In this document: piece after piece, positions 13,368-24,876 of the stretch
Numbering within the stretch: position 1 is the stretch's first letter
Layout: the number at the start of each line of letters is the position of its first letter
Source of the DNA: Phanerodontia chrysosporium
Lineage: Eukaryota > Basidiomycota > Agaricomycetes > Polyporales > Phanerochaetaceae
Direction of reading: 5' to 3'
Assembly (NCBI GenBank): GCA_001910725.1
Contig: MJGA01000034.1
Location: 124,001 to 188,000 of the forward strand
Length of the DNA stretch: 64,000 nucleotides
Notes under the pieces: generated by a model
Database searches by the model: none
Told to the model about the DNA's origin: nothing
Seen by the model: the letters and a program-made list of their open reading frames with translations, nothing else
Made by a program: the position numbers and the translations under genes

Positions 13368-14358
13368 TGTAGTGTACTAGTTGGTTGGGGTGATGTAGGA
13401 AGTGGGATGTAATGGGATGTCCTGTGACGCGGCGTCCCGGTTTAAGTAGGATGGCAGGTGATGGCGGTGCAGATGGCGCAGCAGAGCGCAGGCGAGGTAA
13501 CAGAACGTGAGTACGGGACTGCGGAACGTCCAAGACGACGAGCAGGCAGCGTTACGTACCTTGTGGAACGAAGTGAACGATGAGGGGCTTGGGCAAAGGG
13601 CGATGAGCTGTGCTTTCGCCAGCATACGCTACATCAATTCCTTATCGGATCGACTTTAGGGCAAGCTCAGGCGCACTTGGCGACATTTCCGGATTCACCC
13701 CAGGGCGTGCACCATGGCAACTCAGGCTAAGAGTAATTATGCCACGTCGCCGTTTCACCCGCTAAAACCGTGCCCCACCCCTGCGGAGCAGCTGAATATG
13801 CTGAACAGTGCAGACTTGTCCCCTCGACGCCCCGCTGCGGACGCCCCGCTGCGGCACCGACGCAGGCCCAGCCAAGAGACAGGAGCGCGACCCAGACGTC
13901 GCTTCCGCCGGCGCGGCTTTTGTAGGTGCCAAGCGGCAGCATGCCTCGCTGGCTGCGTCGGCAGAGACCACAGTCTGAACATGTCAGATGCGGCTTTGCG
14001 CAGCAACGCCAGCGCAAAGTGCATTGGGCACGCAGCGCCGACTTGCACCGACACTCGCCGAGCCAAGCGCTGCGGAAGCTTTCAGCATGTGCGACGCAGG
14101 CCCGACGGCGCGTCGCCCGATGTCGGACCGGGCACTACGAGCAGTGTACTGCGAGCACCCCGAGAATGTGAGGTGGCGATGGCCCGTGAGATGTGCGCAG
14201 TCAGGAATAGAAGTGATTCAACTCATATAACCCATGGATATAGTACTGGTAGCGAGAGCTTACATGGAGCAGGAATAATGTAACATCTAGAGTACACACA
14301 TGCTGAGCGAAAAGAACGAAAGAGCACAGCGAAGGAACGAGGGGAATCTGGGTAAGAC
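13368..14358. other. ACT1 promoter and unassigned sequence
   Basis: The first few hundred bases upstream of actin read as pyrimidine-rich on the minus strand, as expected for a strong fungal promoter and leader. The rest is GC-rich and open in several frames at once. None of those translations has family-like features, so I assign no gene. Confidence 0.5.
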
Positions 14359-15085
14359 TTATGAAGAGATATGCTTGACATGCGTCCTTGCGCGTGACAC
14401 CGGTACCAGCGGGGTAGAGGACTCTTCCATCAACCGCGCGTAGCTGGTGTCGCGCCCGTGACCATGATCTGAGCTCGCCTTCGAGCTCGAAGAGCGACGG
14501 CGTGTGACTGTCTCCACGACGTCGCGCATCTTTGCCTTCGACGGCATCGCCGCGTTGCGCACGGCGCTCCAGAGAGACCTCTGGCCAGGCACTGTCTTGT
14601 TTCGCTGCAGGCCACCGGACGGTGCAGTGATCGTGACCTTGCGGCGCGGGGGCTCGGGTGGCGGTGCGCCCGCAATTTTCTGCGGGGGTAGGATGTCGCG
14701 AAACGATGTGGGCGACGTGGGCGACGTCCACGGCTGGGGTGCACCCGCAACCTTCGTCTGCAGCCGTGGTGGGCTGTTGGGCATCAACCGTATTGGCTCG
14801 TCGTCTACAACGGAAAGGATTAGTTGAAGACCGGAGTCACGCGACTTGACACATACCGTGTTGCTTGCGGGGCCGGGAGACGAGTGTCAGCATACCTCCA
14901 GTTTCTGAGCCTTCGTAGATACAGCCGTCGCTGTCACGGAACGTGTAACGCTGTGTGTCTGAATCATAGCCAATACGCTCCATCCCGGCCGGCAGGTGAG
15001 TCTGTGCAGCGAGCCCCACGCGTTAGCCTCCGCGACAGGTTCAACTCAGGAGGGCACTCACGTCGTCATCTATCCATCGTCCCAT
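14359..15085 (-). CDS. Small basic conserved protein of unknown function
   Basis: Exon 1 (15085-15062) encodes MGRWIDDD. After a GT-AG intron, exon 2 begins at 15001 and encodes THLPAGMERIGYDSDTQRYTFRD and SDGCIYEGSETGG. A last exon reads PNSPPRLQTKVAGAP.., SFRDILPPQ and a Ser/Arg-rich tail ending at 14359. The N-terminal pattern MGRW..LP.GM.RIGYDSDT.RYTFRD is one I associate with conserved hypothetical Agaricomycete proteins, some of which go on to a LysM domain. No LysM domain, signal peptide or membrane segment is visible here. The remainder is probably disordered. No function can be given. Confidence 0.65.
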
Positions 15086-16234
15086 GTTGGAAGGTCGTAG
15101 TGAAGTGGGAGTTCGTCGTGGTCAAAGCCAAAGAACAGGAATGAGACCGAGAGCGATGGGCCCGGCGTTCCTTGCCCTTTTATCTATTCCATGTGCCGCA
15201 CTCGCGCATAGTGCATAGGAGCCAAAAGCGGTGTGACGTACCGGAGATGCCTACCGGAGATTCATGAACCATTCTTCCTCCTGTCCAAATCCCCGAAGGC
15301 ACCACTGACCTTTGCGTATAGGGTCTTGTCCGAAAATTCGAGGTAATTCAGAGAAAAATTCAAACCCTCTATCACCATGCGGTGGCAATCCCATGCTTCG
15401 CGCACGCCTCGTGTGAACCGCGGCCACGTTCTGGATCCGACCTACAATGAGGTGGACCCCGTACACTCCTCACCGTTCACCCACTGCTGTGCATGAGTTT
15501 TGGGTGTCTTTCCGTGTATCTTAAATTGGAGGCACCTAGAAGTATGAGCATACACCGCCTTGGCATTTGAGAAGGCCTGAGGATGATGCATAACGTAGAT
15601 GAGCGTTTCCCCACTGTCAGGGGTCTCGGTCAATGCGAAATGGGAGGATAATGCTACAACCCATGTACAGGGCCTCCGCCAGGATGTGGGACGCTCTCAA
15701 CTACCGATATGTGTGCCATGCGCACCGGTGTCGGTCTTACCGTGGGCTGGAAGTGGTGGCTGAGACTGCGCTGTAAGGTGTATCATCCTGACCTAACAGG
15801 TCTCGGTTGCTCGGGAATGAAGGACAGGAGAGGCACACCCCTCATCACACGTTTGTATCAAAGATCTTCCAGGAGGAACATGCAAGCACTCCAAACTTGG
15901 GATAGGAAGAATTCCCCCTTGGCCAGGAAGCAGGAAATGCTACAGGTACATTTGATGCACTTGAGTCTTCTCTGTTACACCCCAATTCATAGGCATTCTC
16001 CCATACAAAAGACGTGTCTAGTGAAGAGCTCCGTAAAAAACAAGAAACATATTCATTACAACCGCGGTCAAGGCATCGAGGACTCGAGACAGGAAGGCGC
16101 TTGGATGGGATGAACGCGTCGCTGGCGCTTAGGGTCCGACGCGTCAGCGTAATTCCATCACTTGTCCCCGACGCTGACCTCCGCGTCCTACCACACCTCC
16201 GTCTTCCCCACATCCCCCGATAGCATAGACAATC
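15086..16234. other. Intergenic region, no gene assigned
   Basis: About 1.15 kb between divergent genes, holding the promoters of the unknown small gene and RPN10. Two short minus-strand frames (15633-15442, 15466-15251) could be exons of a decayed gene, but neither has a recognisable domain. Confidence 0.45.
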
Positions 16235-17421
16235 ATGCCGCTCGAGGCGACGATGATAATTATTGATACCTCGGAGTACATGCGCAACGGCGACTACCAG
16301 CCGGCACGCTTCGAGGCGCAGGCTGACGCAGTCAACACGGTCTTCCAGACCAAGGTGGACTCCAACCCGGAGAACCTCGTGGGACTGATGACGATGTCAG
16401 GGAAGGGGTGAGTGCTTTCTGTCACAGACCATATGCGCGCTGACATATGAGTAGCCCGGAGGTACTCGCGACGAATACGAAGGAACAGGGTCAGATCCTC
16501 AAGGCCTTGCACGCCGCTCAGAGCAAGATTGGCGGAACCGCAGATATCCCAACAGCAATCTCTGTCGCACAACTTGCCCTTAAGCATCGGCAGAACAAGA
16601 ACCTCAGGCAGCGCATCATCGTCTTCATCGGCTCGCCGCTCGTCGACCAGGGCACAGACGAGAAGAACATGGTCCGCTTAGCGAAGAAGCTGAAGAAGAA
16701 CAGTGTTGCAGTAGACATTGTGGCCTTCGGCGAGGCTACCGAAGATGCCTATGCGAGCGTGCTGAAGGCATTTATTGAGAACGTATCCCAGGGCGACAAC
16801 TCGTGCGTATCTCTGCTGGGTAATGCGACTCATAGCTCATCGCTCTCCAGACATCTCGTCACAATAGCACCAGGACCCCATCTCCTCTCTGACATGGTCA
16901 TCTCATCGCCGGTGCTTGCGGGTGACCGTGGCATACCAGAGGAATTGCTGGCGGAGACCGGCGGCGCTGGAGGTGCTGCTGCTGCTGGCGGTTTCGAGTT
17001 CGGCGTTGACCCAAGTCTGGATCCTGAACTGGCGATGGTATGTCGTCCCGCATGTGCTGTATCAATCGGCTACTGACGAAGCATCACGAAGGCTCTTCGG
17101 ATGTCTATGGAAGAAGAGGCAGCGCGGCAAGCTGCGGCGGCCGCGGCGGCCGGCCAGGTCGGCCAGGGCAGCAGCGCCAGCGGCGAATCTGCTGCGGCCC
17201 AGCCATCATCGGCCCCAGAACCAACGACTGTACCCGCTGAGCCGACAGACGACGAGGAAGAGGCCATGCTTCGACAGGCGCTAGCCATGTCGCAAGGCGA
17301 AGATGTCGAGATGCATGGTGATGGAAACGAGGATATGTCTGAGGAAGAGGCAATTGCACGAGCAATCGAGATGAGCATGAAGGCACCGGAAGAGCAGAAG
17401 GAGGACAAGGATACGAAGTAA
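16235..17421 (+). CDS. RPN10: 26S proteasome regulatory subunit RPN10 (S5a)
   Basis: Ubiquitin receptor of the 19S regulatory particle. The first exon begins [21 protein letters not shown], the VWA-domain start with the conserved DxSxxMRNGD. Further exons give [48 protein letters not shown] and an acidic Asp/Pro loop ending in DPELAM. A C-terminal exon holds two ubiquitin-interacting motifs, [13 protein letters not shown] and [13 protein letters not shown], each with the Ala-x-x-x-Ser core. An earlier [12 protein letters not shown] segment is the usual linker. The chain ends at 17421 with a lysine-rich tail. Order and length match Rpn10 throughout. Confidence 0.96.
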
Positions 17422-17926
17422 AGGTTACCCGGCTTCCGTCGACGGCTCGCTTGTCATTTGTGATGTAGATATATCATTCTTTCTTAACTCACTGCATGCA
17501 CAGGATCTTGTCGGCTCTTTGACCTGTAGGTACTGCATCATGAGCACAGTATATCGTGCATTCACCCTCAACGGCGAGAATACCGACGTGGCTCAGTCTG
17601 AGATTGCCGGGGTTATAACGCCCCAGCTGAGGAAGTATCGAAGAACACGATAGAATGTTTCCTGGCAAGTCTGGTAGCTCCTGTTTGATGTAGGACACTG
17701 AGACGATATCTTGGAAATAATCTGCGAGATGCCAGCATGCTTGGGAGGGAACGCCACAAAGCCGCTGCCAATTCCAGCTTTATATACGGGTCAAATGTTG
17801 GAATTACCGAATGAAGACAACTATCGGACAAAACAGTGCGGGATCGTCTCGTGACGGACCGTCACTGTCACACGTTCCGTACCGACTCTGGGCGCGCGGG
17901 CGAACGTTGCAGACAGAACCTCAGCC
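17422..17926. other. RPN10 3' region and NDUFB7 promoter
   Basis: About 500 bases between tandem plus-strand genes. No coding or repeat signal was recognised. Confidence 0.5.
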
Positions 17927-18330
17927 ATGGCGTCGTCGACAACAGCCTCGCAGGAAGAACTCAAGGCGGCCAAGGTGCCCCTCGCCTGGCGCGACCGCTG
18001 CTCCGCGTGCGTATTACCTGCGCTTCACAGAGCGGCGAGGCTGATGGGACCCGGCTGCAGGTTGCTCATCCCGCTGAACGTCTGCCGGAAGGAGAAGTCC
18101 TACCTGCCCTGGGAGTGCGAGGACCAGAAGCACGCGTACGAGAAGTGCGTAAACAGTTCGCTTGAGTGTTTGAGATTGACTGACCTGAATCTGGCTGCCA
18201 TAGGTGCCAGTACGACGAGTGAGTGCCCTGTGATGCTTTCTCGGTGCATGTTATTCATTGCTACTGTCACAGCTACGTTCGTAGAATGAAGGCTCTATCT
18301 AAGGCCAAGGCCGCAGCAGCAGAGGAATAG
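17927..18330 (+). CDS. NDUFB7: NADH:ubiquinone oxidoreductase B18 subunit (NDUFB7)
   Basis: Accessory subunit of mitochondrial complex I facing the intermembrane space. Four short exons join in frame with GT-AG introns. They read MASSTTASQEEL.., RDRCSALLIPLNVCRKEKSYLPWECEDQKHAYEKCQYDDYVRRM and a short alanine/lysine tail to the stop at 18330. The paired Cys (C-x9-C type) of the CHCH fold are present: C in RDRC, NVC, WEC and YEKC. The CEDQKHAYEKCQYDDYVRRMK segment matches the NDUFB7 family signature. The product is about 80 residues. It is shorter than the animal homologue, as is usual in fungi. Confidence 0.9.
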
Positions 18331-18494
18331 ACATCACGCTTTCACACCCCATACATACGTCCCGCCGTACAAACCACCACGCGTCTCCGTGAGCGCACCT
18401 TGCTGTGGAATGCCAACCAGACGCTTTGTATGAGTACGGTCCGAGCGGGGGTGTATTCTTTTGATCCAGACGACTACGAACAATGCTCTACGGT

Positions 18495-19488
18495 CTACGC
18501 AGTCTTTCCCGTCCGCTCCCGCCAGACGCCGATCTCCTTCTGCACGCGGGCCACCACGTCCTCGACGGTGCTTGCCTTCCCGAATGCGTCCACAAATTGC
18601 CCGTTCGGGTCCATGAAGTAGAAGAATATTGAGTGGTCGACGAGGTAGTCGTCCGTCGGCTTCGCATCCGGCGGCGTCGAGAAGTACACGCGGTACGCCT
18701 TGCACGTCTTCTTGACGGTGTCGTAGTCGCCCGTGAGGCCGACGAGGCGTGGGTGGAAGTCTGCGACGTATCGCTTCACCTGGGCGACCGAGTCTCGTGC
18801 GGGGTCGACGGAGATAAAGATGGGTTGGACAATTGGGCCGTACTCCTTGTCTGTTGCGTGTTGCGGTGATCAGAGTCTGCAATGAGTCTAGGGAGCGCGA
18901 GCGTACCGAGAACGTCCACCGCTGCACTCATTTTGTCGAGCTCTTCGGGGCAGATGTCTGGGCAGTTTGTGAAGCCGAAGTAGATGAGGCTCCATTTGCC
19001 TAGGAGGTCCTTCTCGGTGAAAGTCTTTCCATCTTGTGTAGTCATTGTAAACGGCCCGCCGACGTTTGGTCTTCCAACTTGCTTATCTTCGAGCTCCTTC
19101 TCTGTTACAGAATTGTCAACATAGACGGTGTGGTAGAGTAGGTAGGACGCACGCCTTTGCTCGATGAGCTTCTGCTTCTCATACCGGAAGTAGAAGAACA
19201 GGCCAATTCCCGTCGCCACAAACAGAGCAGCGGCTTTTGGCGTGAAGACCTAGGCGCGTCTTATGAGCTTTGCAGACCGACACAGCAAGAGAGGCGACTC
19301 ACCCCGACCGCGGCCTTGTCCCGTCCGCTCGCGTCAGGGAGAGGCTGGTTCCGCGCCGGTGCGGACGAAGCGAAGCCCCGCGATGCGTGTTTAGAGGCCT
19401 GGAATGCCTGCGGGAGGCGTGCACGGGGAACGTTCAGGCATGGTGCAGCTGCACGGCGCGCTGCTAGTCGAGGAGCGAAGGCAAGCAT
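18495..19488 (-). CDS. SCO1: Mitochondrial copper chaperone SCO1
   Basis: Inner-membrane protein that delivers copper to the CuA site of cytochrome c oxidase. The N-terminus (MLAFAPRLAARRAAAP.., Arg-rich and amphipathic) is a mitochondrial presequence. A single membrane span follows (AALFVATGIGLFFYFRYEK). The thioredoxin-like domain has GPFTMTTQDGKTF, LIYFGFTNCPDICPEEL with the copper-binding CxxxC pair, IFISVDPARD, and the third ligand histidine in DDYLVDHSIFFYFMDPNG. The chain ends at 18495 after VRVQKE-type residues. Introns lie after the presequence and after the CxxxC exon. ATG 19488 was chosen because it starts the presequence. Confidence 0.95.
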
Positions 19489-19991
19489 GGCGATCCCGAG
19501 TTGAGTGTGAATTATGCACAGGCGCGCGTGCACGACGCTGTGTTCGCGCTCGCGCGGCGGACGCGCCGAGGCCTTATGACCTTTCGTCACTGCCGTCGCC
19601 GCCCGACTGCGACAGCTCAGACATGGTCATTTCGTGAGAAGTCGGAGACTGCTGACATACATAGTTGAACGTGGTGTCATGTGCCTTTTGCGAACAGGAC
19701 CTGTACAGTTGAACTCATGGTGGTTCTACAGCCACCTAGTTTGTCAATTCCCCCGAGCTGGTCAGAATCTTTCTCCGTCCTACCAGTCAGAATATGCAGT
19801 CATGGACTACATTGAAGACTACAATTCTTCGTATATGCGAGTATAAAACGACGAGGCTTATGCTATTTATGAGGTGATCTTTCACCGAACGAAGACATGT
19901 TAACAAGTCCAAAAAATGAGCAGAGCTTCTTGGTGTCCCACCAACGACTAGGGGATGTTGAACGACCACGGGCATCGCGTTGTCACAAGAG
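19489..19991. other. SCO1 promoter and 3' region of the next minus-strand gene
   Basis: About 500 bases between tandem minus-strand genes, partly AT-rich. Nothing else was recognised. Confidence 0.5.
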
Positions 19992-20510
19992 TCAGTGGCC
20001 CCACCCGATCCACGCACCAACCCGAGCACTCGCTGCCCCGAAGGCAGTAGCAATCGCGGTAGGGGCCACGATTGTCATACCCGCTGCTTGGAGCGCAGAG
20101 AACAGCCCGCCGGTACGCGCTCCCCAGAAGATTGACTGCAACCAAGGTGCCAGTGTCCCTGTAGCAGTTCGTCAGGGTGGCTGGGGACTCTCAGCGAGGC
20201 CGACCACGATGCGCACCAGCAACGGGTCCCAGAGGGCCAAACCCTGCAAGCAGCAGGAGAGCAGCCTCGACAGCGGGGATGACGATGACGCTGCCGCCGA
20301 CTATGAAAGTGATACCGGCTAGTTTGGCAAGCGCGGGATGCTGTTGTCTGAGCTGGTTGGCTTGTTGCTGCACGTTTGCCAAAGCCTCTGCGCGAAGAAT
20401 ATCCATTTCAGATGTCGACACCTCACCAAGAATGATACCCACGTACGTTGAACTTGCTGCAGAGTCGCCTGCAGCGGAACAGGGATATTGAACGGCGGAG
20501 GAGCTGCCAT
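19992..20510 (-). CDS. Interferon-induced 6-16 (IFI6/IFI27)-like small membrane protein
   Basis: Three exons (20510-20447, 20387-20217, 20158-19992) with GT-AG introns of 59 and 58 nt give exactly 133 codons. The protein starts MAAPPPFNIPVPLQATLQQ and has a short polar helix (ANVQQQANQLRQQHPALAK). Two hydrophobic hairpins rich in Gly/Ala follow: GITFIVGGSVIVIPAVEAALLL with GFGPLGPVAG, and FWGARTGGLFSALQAAG with MTIVAPTAIATAFG. The GFGPxGPVAGtlA...QS..G...GGLFSxLQxxG pattern is the ISG12/IFI6-16 family signature (PF06140 as I recall it). Animal members sit in mitochondrial or other internal membranes. The fungal role is not known to me. Confidence 0.82.
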
Positions 20511-20995
20511 GGACACCGAGTGTCTCTTGTTACGATTATTTAGCTGTTGAGCTCGCAAGGCGGAGGTAGATGTTGAGTGTCAATACCTATGGGTAGTTAC
20601 GCGTGGTCCTAGAGAACGGGAATGTGCCCAACAAAAAGCGGAAGGCTTATATAGAATCCCTCGATTGAGTAGAGTTCGACGTAACTGATCGTGTGGCGTA
20701 TGTGAAGCGCTTCGACCTTGTCCTTTCGAGCTAGGGGAAATGGTTGCCGCATATGGGGAAGAGCGAGGAGCATTTGAAGTAAAACCGTCCACACCTGGCC
20801 TACCACTGAGGAACTACTGAGGCGAGGACCTGCTGGTTTGGAGGCTGTGCTCGATTCTTGTGGTCTAGTAAGCACCCAGACTACAACATACAGATTGAAA
20901 GGAGCATCCGAATGAGCTTATAACCCTTTTATTCGAAGCAGTCTAAGTCATACACGATACATGCACCCGTCACCGAGATTTTAGAGCCATGCGAC
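20511..20995. other. Intergenic stretch
   Basis: Promoter side of the IFI6-like gene and 3' side of malate dehydrogenase. No feature was recognised beyond short non-coding frames. Confidence 0.5.
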
Positions 20996-22281
20996 TCATG
21001 ACTGGGCGGCGAAGGCCTCGCCCTTCTCGATGTTCTTCTTAAGGTCGGGCAGGCAGGCCGCGAGCAGCTTCTCTTCCTCAGCGGAGAGCGGGCCGAGAGG
21101 GTGGATCTTCTCGACACCGTTGACCTGCAGGAACGTGAGCAAGCAATACAGATGGATTTGATGATGAGACGTACGCCGAGCTCGACGTTGGACGAGAAGT
21201 AGTGGATGCCATCCTTGGCGAAGAGGTCGCTCTTGACGAAGGTGGGGGTGATGACACCCTTCTCGCCGGAGAGACCGCGGAGGAGCGCGTCGGTGAACTT
21301 AGCACCAGCGTACGCCATCGAGAGGGTGGCAGAGCCAGCACCATCCTTGGCCTTGACGACCTCGTCACCGCCGAACTGGATGCGGTGGACGAGCTTGTCG
21401 TAGACCTCGCCCTTGACGGCCTTGCCGTGCGCGGTCTGCGACAGGAGGGGAACAATGGTCGAGCCAGAGTGACCACCAACGACGGTCACCTTGCACTCAT
21501 CGGGGTGCGCACCGGTGATCTCGGAGAGGAAACGCGCGGCACGGACGACATCGAGGGTGGTGACACCGAAGACGCGGCGCGGGTCGTAGACACCGGCCTT
21601 CTTGAGAGTCTCGGAGACAATAGGGACGGTGGAGTTGACGGGGTTGGAGATAATGAGGAGGTGCGCCTCTGGCGAGACACGAGCAACTGCCGCGGCGAGG
21701 TCACGGACGATCGACGCGTTCGTCTGCAGGCAAACATCAGGAACGCGGTCTGGAAGACAGGGAAAGCTTCACATACGTTGAAAAGGTCGTCGCGGGTCAT
21801 CTTGGGACGGATTTAGTACGGAAAGGCATGAGAAAAGAGTACACGACTTACACCAGGCTGTATGACACAAGGAGACATGAGCAACGAGGATACATTCTAT
21901 TGGAGAGATAACATACCTTGCGGGGAACACCGGCGGGGATGACAACGACCTTGACACCCTCAAGGGCCTGGTCGAGCTGGTCCGCGGGGTATCCCTTGAC
22001 CTGAAGCGCACAACGTTCAGATATTTCACGCGAGCGAACACAAGCTGCGCACACACCTCAGAGGGAGTGTCGATGTGGCTGACATCGGCAGCAACACCAG
22101 GCGCGCCGCGGATATCGTACAGGCTCAGGGACGTCACGAGCTTGTTTTGCTTGAGGAGGAGCGACAGAGGCTGGCCAATGCCTCCGCCAGCGCCGAGGAC
22201 GGCGACCTTGGTCTGGCGCGCGGCCGACGAGGAGAACTGGCGGGACTGGGTGAGAGTGCGGGCAGCGGAGCGGGCGAACAT
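20996..22281 (-). CDS. MDH1: Malate dehydrogenase, mitochondrial
   Basis: NAD-dependent TCA-cycle enzyme interconverting malate and oxaloacetate. The start [23 protein letters not shown] is a typical mitochondrial presequence. It is followed by the Rossmann motif [18 protein letters not shown] and the Asp that selects NAD (LSLYDIRG). [21 protein letters not shown] carries the substrate-binding Arg, and [11 protein letters not shown] follows. [15 protein letters not shown] has the catalytic Asp-Arg pair, and [16 protein letters not shown] has the catalytic histidine. The C-terminus [26 protein letters not shown] is typical. About six exons are joined by GT-AG introns; the stop is at 20996. Confidence 0.96.
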
Positions 22282-22591
22282 CGTGCGCGTCGTGAACGGT
22301 GGTGGTGGAAAGGGTGAGGGGTGTACAGAACAGAAGATGTGAGTGCGCGTCTCACGCCTTTATATCCGCTCGGAACGGTTCGGGCGTGCACGTCACACCC
22401 GGTCCTCGACGTGCAAGGCGGCCTCGGCGACTCGACGGTGGTCACTGCTGCTCATAATTCGGAATAAGGGTGGCCATGCTCGGCCAGAACGCGTAGATGT
22501 TGTCTCCTGTCTGCGCAGTGACACCTCACTTCAATGTGAAATCGCCCCTTGGACACGCGCTCAGCTCTTCCGCGCCTCGGACTTGCACAAC
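22282..22591. promoter_or_regulatory. Divergent promoter region of MDH1 and cyclin C
   Basis: About 310 bases separate the divergent start codons, so both promoters must lie here. No individual element was identified with confidence. Confidence 0.5.
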
Positions 22592-24067
22592 ATGGCCACG
22601 GACTTCTGGGCCAGCTCTCAGTTGTAAGTGTCTCCTATCCATACGACGTTCGCTGTTTCTGAGGGCTTGCCAGCAAACGTTGGATCGTAGACCGAGCAAC
22701 GCTGAGACGTGCTCGCGCTGAGGATCTGCAGTATGCTGGAGATCCCGAGCTGTTGGACCTGCTGAACATATTCTTCGCCAATGGTGCGTATGTGCACGCC
22801 ATCTATCACTGTACAGCATCTCATATGACTTCGCGAAGTTATCGCAAAGCTAGGCAAGAAGCTGTCCCTCAGGCAGCGCGTTATTGCCACTGCGACGGTG
22901 TTCTTCCGGCGATTCTACTTAAAGAACTCGTATGCCGAGACCGATCCGTTTATGGTCATTGCGGCCTGCTGCTACGTTGCTGCCAAAGCGGAGGAATTCC
23001 CAGTGCATATCAAGAATGTCGTCACCGAGGCGCGACTGCTCTTCGGAGGTACGCCCGAATCTGCTACTCGTCGGACGCGCATTTCTCAGGCCGCTGGGGG
23101 CACTCAGGTGAAGAGTACGGTGGGATCAAGTCCTTCCCGTCCGACAACTCCAAGCTTGCCGAAATGGAGTTCTATCTCGTTGACGACCTTGAATGTGACC
23201 TCATCGTCTTCCATCCTTACCGAACGCTTCTGGCCCTGTGCGGGAAGGAAAACAGTTCCGCGGTGGTAGAGGCAGAAGCAGGAGAGCTAGGCGCAGGCAT
23301 TGACGATGGCTCGCGATATTGGGGCACAGGCGAGGGCAAACTTGAGCTGCAGGAAACAGCCCTACAGACAGCTTGGTGCGTCGAGCGCCGCATTCGCGTC
23401 TCACTACATACTCATGCAACAGACTAGGCTTATCATAAACGACACTTATCGTTCAGACCTTTGTCTACTATATCCACCACACATGATCGCAATCGCTGCC
23501 ATATACCTCACTCTAGTATTTCACGCCCCGACATACGCGTCCATTCGTAGCCAATCTCAGAATGGATCCACCAGCCAGCCATCTTCACAACCCCAGAGCA
23601 GCCAATCGTCGCCTCACAATCCACGACGGTCTTCTCGCTCGTCGTCCAGTCAACCAAAGAAGCCGTCGCAGGACGTAATAGGTTTCATGGCTGGGCTCAA
23701 CGTCAATATGGAAGTTATCGCGAGCATAGCACAAGAGATCATCTCTCTGTACACGCTATGGGATCGGTACAACGAAGATGGGACTGACGGCTCGGCACGG
23801 ACAGCGTTCAGTGCGCACACCTCTGCACGTGCGGGCACAAAGCGTTCCGCCACAGGCATGGCCAGGAGCGGCAGTACCGCTAGCGGAGGCACGACGACCA
23901 GCCGAAGCGGAACGCCCGAGTCACCCATTCCTGCAGTCGTGACGCCACAGTACTTGACGCAGCTCCTCATACGGATGAGAGAACAGAAGATGGCGGATAT
24001 GGCGCATCCAGACAGTGGAAGACCGGTGGCGTACGATAAAAGGTTGGGAAGGGCGCAGAACGCATGA
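22592..24067 (+). CDS. SSN8: Cyclin C of the Mediator CDK8 module
   Basis: Regulatory cyclin that pairs with CDK8/Ssn3 in the Mediator kinase module. The start MATDFWASSQLKRWI is the conserved cyclin C N-terminus. The cyclin box includes RQRVIATATVFFRRFYLKNSYAETDPFMVIAACCYVAAKAEEFPVHIKNVV, with the helix-3 lysine/glutamate pair, then MEFYLVDDLECDLIVFHPYRTL. The second cyclin fold has NDTYRSDLCLLYPPHMIAIAAIYL and a long Ser/Gln-rich insert (about 23560-23670). It ends with DVIGFMAGLNVNMEVIASIAQEIISLYTLWDRY. A low-complexity C-terminal extension runs to 24067 and is longer than in yeast. Several short introns are needed. Confidence 0.93.
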
Positions 24068-24196
24068 AATGATACCATTGTTTCGAATTGGCATTACATG
24101 AGGGTATCCTGTATCATACTACGTATTGATGTCAGCGCACAAATATAATCAAGTTCGAGGATCAATACCTTTTGCAAGGTTTGTATCTTGCAGACT

Positions 24197-24781
24197 TTAC
24201 CGGTGCGACTTGCCCTTCCCCTTGACCATAGTGAAACCGTCCTCGTCTACCTCTGGTTCTGGCTTGGATTGTGGTGGGAGTTGGGTCTGAGGGTCGACGA
24301 GCATAGGAGCGTCATCTTCATCTTCACCATCCTCGTCCCCACTCTCATCCTCCCAGTCACTGTTATCCCCTGCAACTTCCTCGACCTGGATCTTCCTGCC
24401 CTTCATCTTCTCTGCCTGCTCCTCAAAGTGTTTCACGAGCTCGCTTGCTCCGTTCTGTACCTCCTCCCACATCCTGACGACGTCCTTCGCCACGGCCTCA
24501 GCACTGCCGTCCTCGAGTGCAGTCTCGAATTCGTCCTCCATGATTTGCAGGAGCTGCATCTCGACGTAGGGCACGTCCGGCTTTGGGTCTTCCTCCTCGA
24601 AAGAGTCAACAATGACCGAAGCGATCCAAGTGCGCTTCTCGGCGGATTCAGGGCCTCCCCATCCCTGCTCGACCGCGATGCGCAGAGCGGGCCAGAGGGC
24701 AAGACGGGCAATGACTCCACGCGCGAAAAGCACCGAGGCGGGCGATGGGGCGTTCGACGACGCAGGGGCTGCTGCAGACAT
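24197..24781 (-). CDS. TSR2: Pre-rRNA-processing protein TSR2
   Basis: Escort chaperone for ribosomal protein eS26 (RPS26), needed for 20S pre-rRNA processing. It is a single-exon ORF of 194 residues. Family features are FARGVIARLALWPALRIAVEQGWGGPESAEKRTWIASVIVDSF near the N-terminus and VPYVEMQLLQIMEDEFETALEDGSAEAVAKDVVRMW. A long acidic stretch (DNSDWEDESGDEDGEDEDD) that binds the basic client follows, then a C-terminal DEDGFTMVKGKGK motif. Length and order match fungal TSR2. It converges on cyclin C, with about 130 bases between stop codons, and diverges from GRC3. Confidence 0.94.
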   Translation of the reverse strand: MSAAAPASSNAPSPASVLFARGVIARLALWPALRIAVEQGWGGPESAEKRTWIASVIVDSFEEEDPKPDVPYVEMQLLQIMEDEFETALEDGSAEAVAKDVVRMWEEVQNGASELVKHFEEQAEKMKGRKIQVEEVAGDNSDWEDESGDEDGEDEDDAPMLVDPQTQLPPQSKPEPEVDEDGFTMVKGKGKSHR

Positions 24782-24876
24782 GGCGAAGGTGTGCGAAGGT
24801 AACCTGCGGAGGCTTTGAGTTTAGGACGCGGGTGTTAGGCGTGAAAGTGATCGAGCCCGACAACTTTTGAGCGAGC

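Noticed and set aside
13714..14283. A 189-codon plus-strand frame upstream of actin
   Set aside because: Arg/Ala/Ser-rich and simultaneously open on both strands, with no conserved pattern. Better explained by GC-rich composition.
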